From: Kalymmatonema hyalinum WJT4-NPBG1
Lineage (GTDB): Bacteria > Cyanobacteriota > Cyanobacteriia > Cyanobacteriales > Nostocaceae
Reading direction: 5' to 3'
NCBI GenBank assembly: GCA_019359075.1
Contig: JAHHIB010000063.1
Span: 1 to 52,987 of the forward strand
Length of the DNA: 52,987 nt
Shown here: positions 52,880-52,987 of the stretch, piece by piece
Layout: every line of letters begins with the position of its first letter
Numbering within the stretch: position 1 is the stretch's first letter
The notes under the pieces: model-generated
What the model saw: only the letters and a program-made list of their open reading frames with translations
What the model was told of the DNA's origin: nothing
Databases searched by the model: none
Position numbers and translations under genes: made by a program

Positions 52880-52987
52880 TTATGAAGGAGCTAATTGAGG
52901 CGTTGCAAGTCGTTTCAACATCAAACGAATCATGACGGTGTAAATCATCGATTCGCTCATTTCTGGTAACAGTTCATAGTCTTTACT
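52880..52987 (-). CDS. IS5-like transposase, C-terminal fragment (continues outside window)
   Basis: The minus strand is open from the window edge to a TAA at 52882-52880 and gives SKDYELLPEMSESMIYTVMI then RLMLKRLATPQLAPS. The KDYExLPxxSExxIYxAMIRxMLxRLA pattern is the standard C-terminus of IS5-type cyanobacterial transposases. The rest is beyond the window. Whether it is intact cannot be told. Confidence 0.65.
   Translation of the reverse strand, partial: SKDYELLPEMSESMIYTVMIRLMLKRLATPQLAPS

Overview
The window looks like the chromosome of a filamentous, probably heterocyst-forming (Nostocales-type) cyanobacterium. The reasons are frequent HIP1-type GCGATCGC octamers, a FurA with the cyanobacterial cysteine pattern, a SigC-like group 2 sigma factor, CobN, multi-PAS hybrid kinases, dispersed low-complexity repeats that even enter genes in frame, and many decayed insertion sequences. 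The species cannot be named from sequence alone.

Positions 1-30.6 kb are a fairly ordinary chromosomal stretch. In order it holds an IS630-like remnant that truncates an AAA ATPase gene; two exported metallophosphoesterases; a proline-rich membrane protein; a slipin/SPFH protein; two adjacent degenerate tRNA-like genes; a quinone oxidoreductase-type dehydrogenase; a peptidoglycan-binding protein; an HtrA-type protease; a 1262-residue hybrid histidine kinase; nanE; a cytochrome P450; a second histidine kinase; cobN; a second peptidoglycan-binding protein; furA; a sigC-like gene; gpsA; lipA; and tRNA-Pro(CGG).

Positions 30672-52701 are one complete type V-K CRISPR-associated transposon (CAST) of 22,030 bp, inserted just behind the tRNA-Pro gene. 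Both ends are visible: a 26-bp terminal inverted repeat matching at 25 positions, arrays of TnsB-type end repeats, and a 5-bp TTTTT target duplication. The machinery is tnsB-tnsC-tniQ at the far end, and cas12k, a tracrRNA and a three-repeat CRISPR array at the tRNA end. A small Arc/ribbon-helix-helix-like gene diverges from cas12k. Beyond the array, a degenerate repeat is followed by a 17-nt spacer (30868-30884) identical to the tRNA-Pro gene at 30611-30627. That target has a GTA PAM, and the transposon end lies 61 bp past the PAM. This is the expected footprint of CRISPR-guided homing into the tRNA locus, and it explains why the element sits here.

The cargo (33.8-49.0 kb) looks like accessory and defence material. 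It has a DUF262/HNH (GmrSD-like) nuclease; two paralogous small HTH-like proteins; a coupled trio of a 59-residue protein, a membrane sensor-like protein and a small conserved protein; a graveyard of transposase and pentapeptide-repeat fragments; a sigma-like/DUF1822/CHAT-protease operon; and a seven-gene membrane-linked cassette built around an AAA+ ATPase. In that cassette three proteins, and weakly a fourth, carry a common C-terminal LPxDVR motif. I do not recognise this cassette as a described system, and it is the best candidate for something new in the window.

Right of the transposon (52707-52987) is sequence resembling decayed ends of another V-K CAST, then the C-terminal end of an IS5-like transposase running out of the window.
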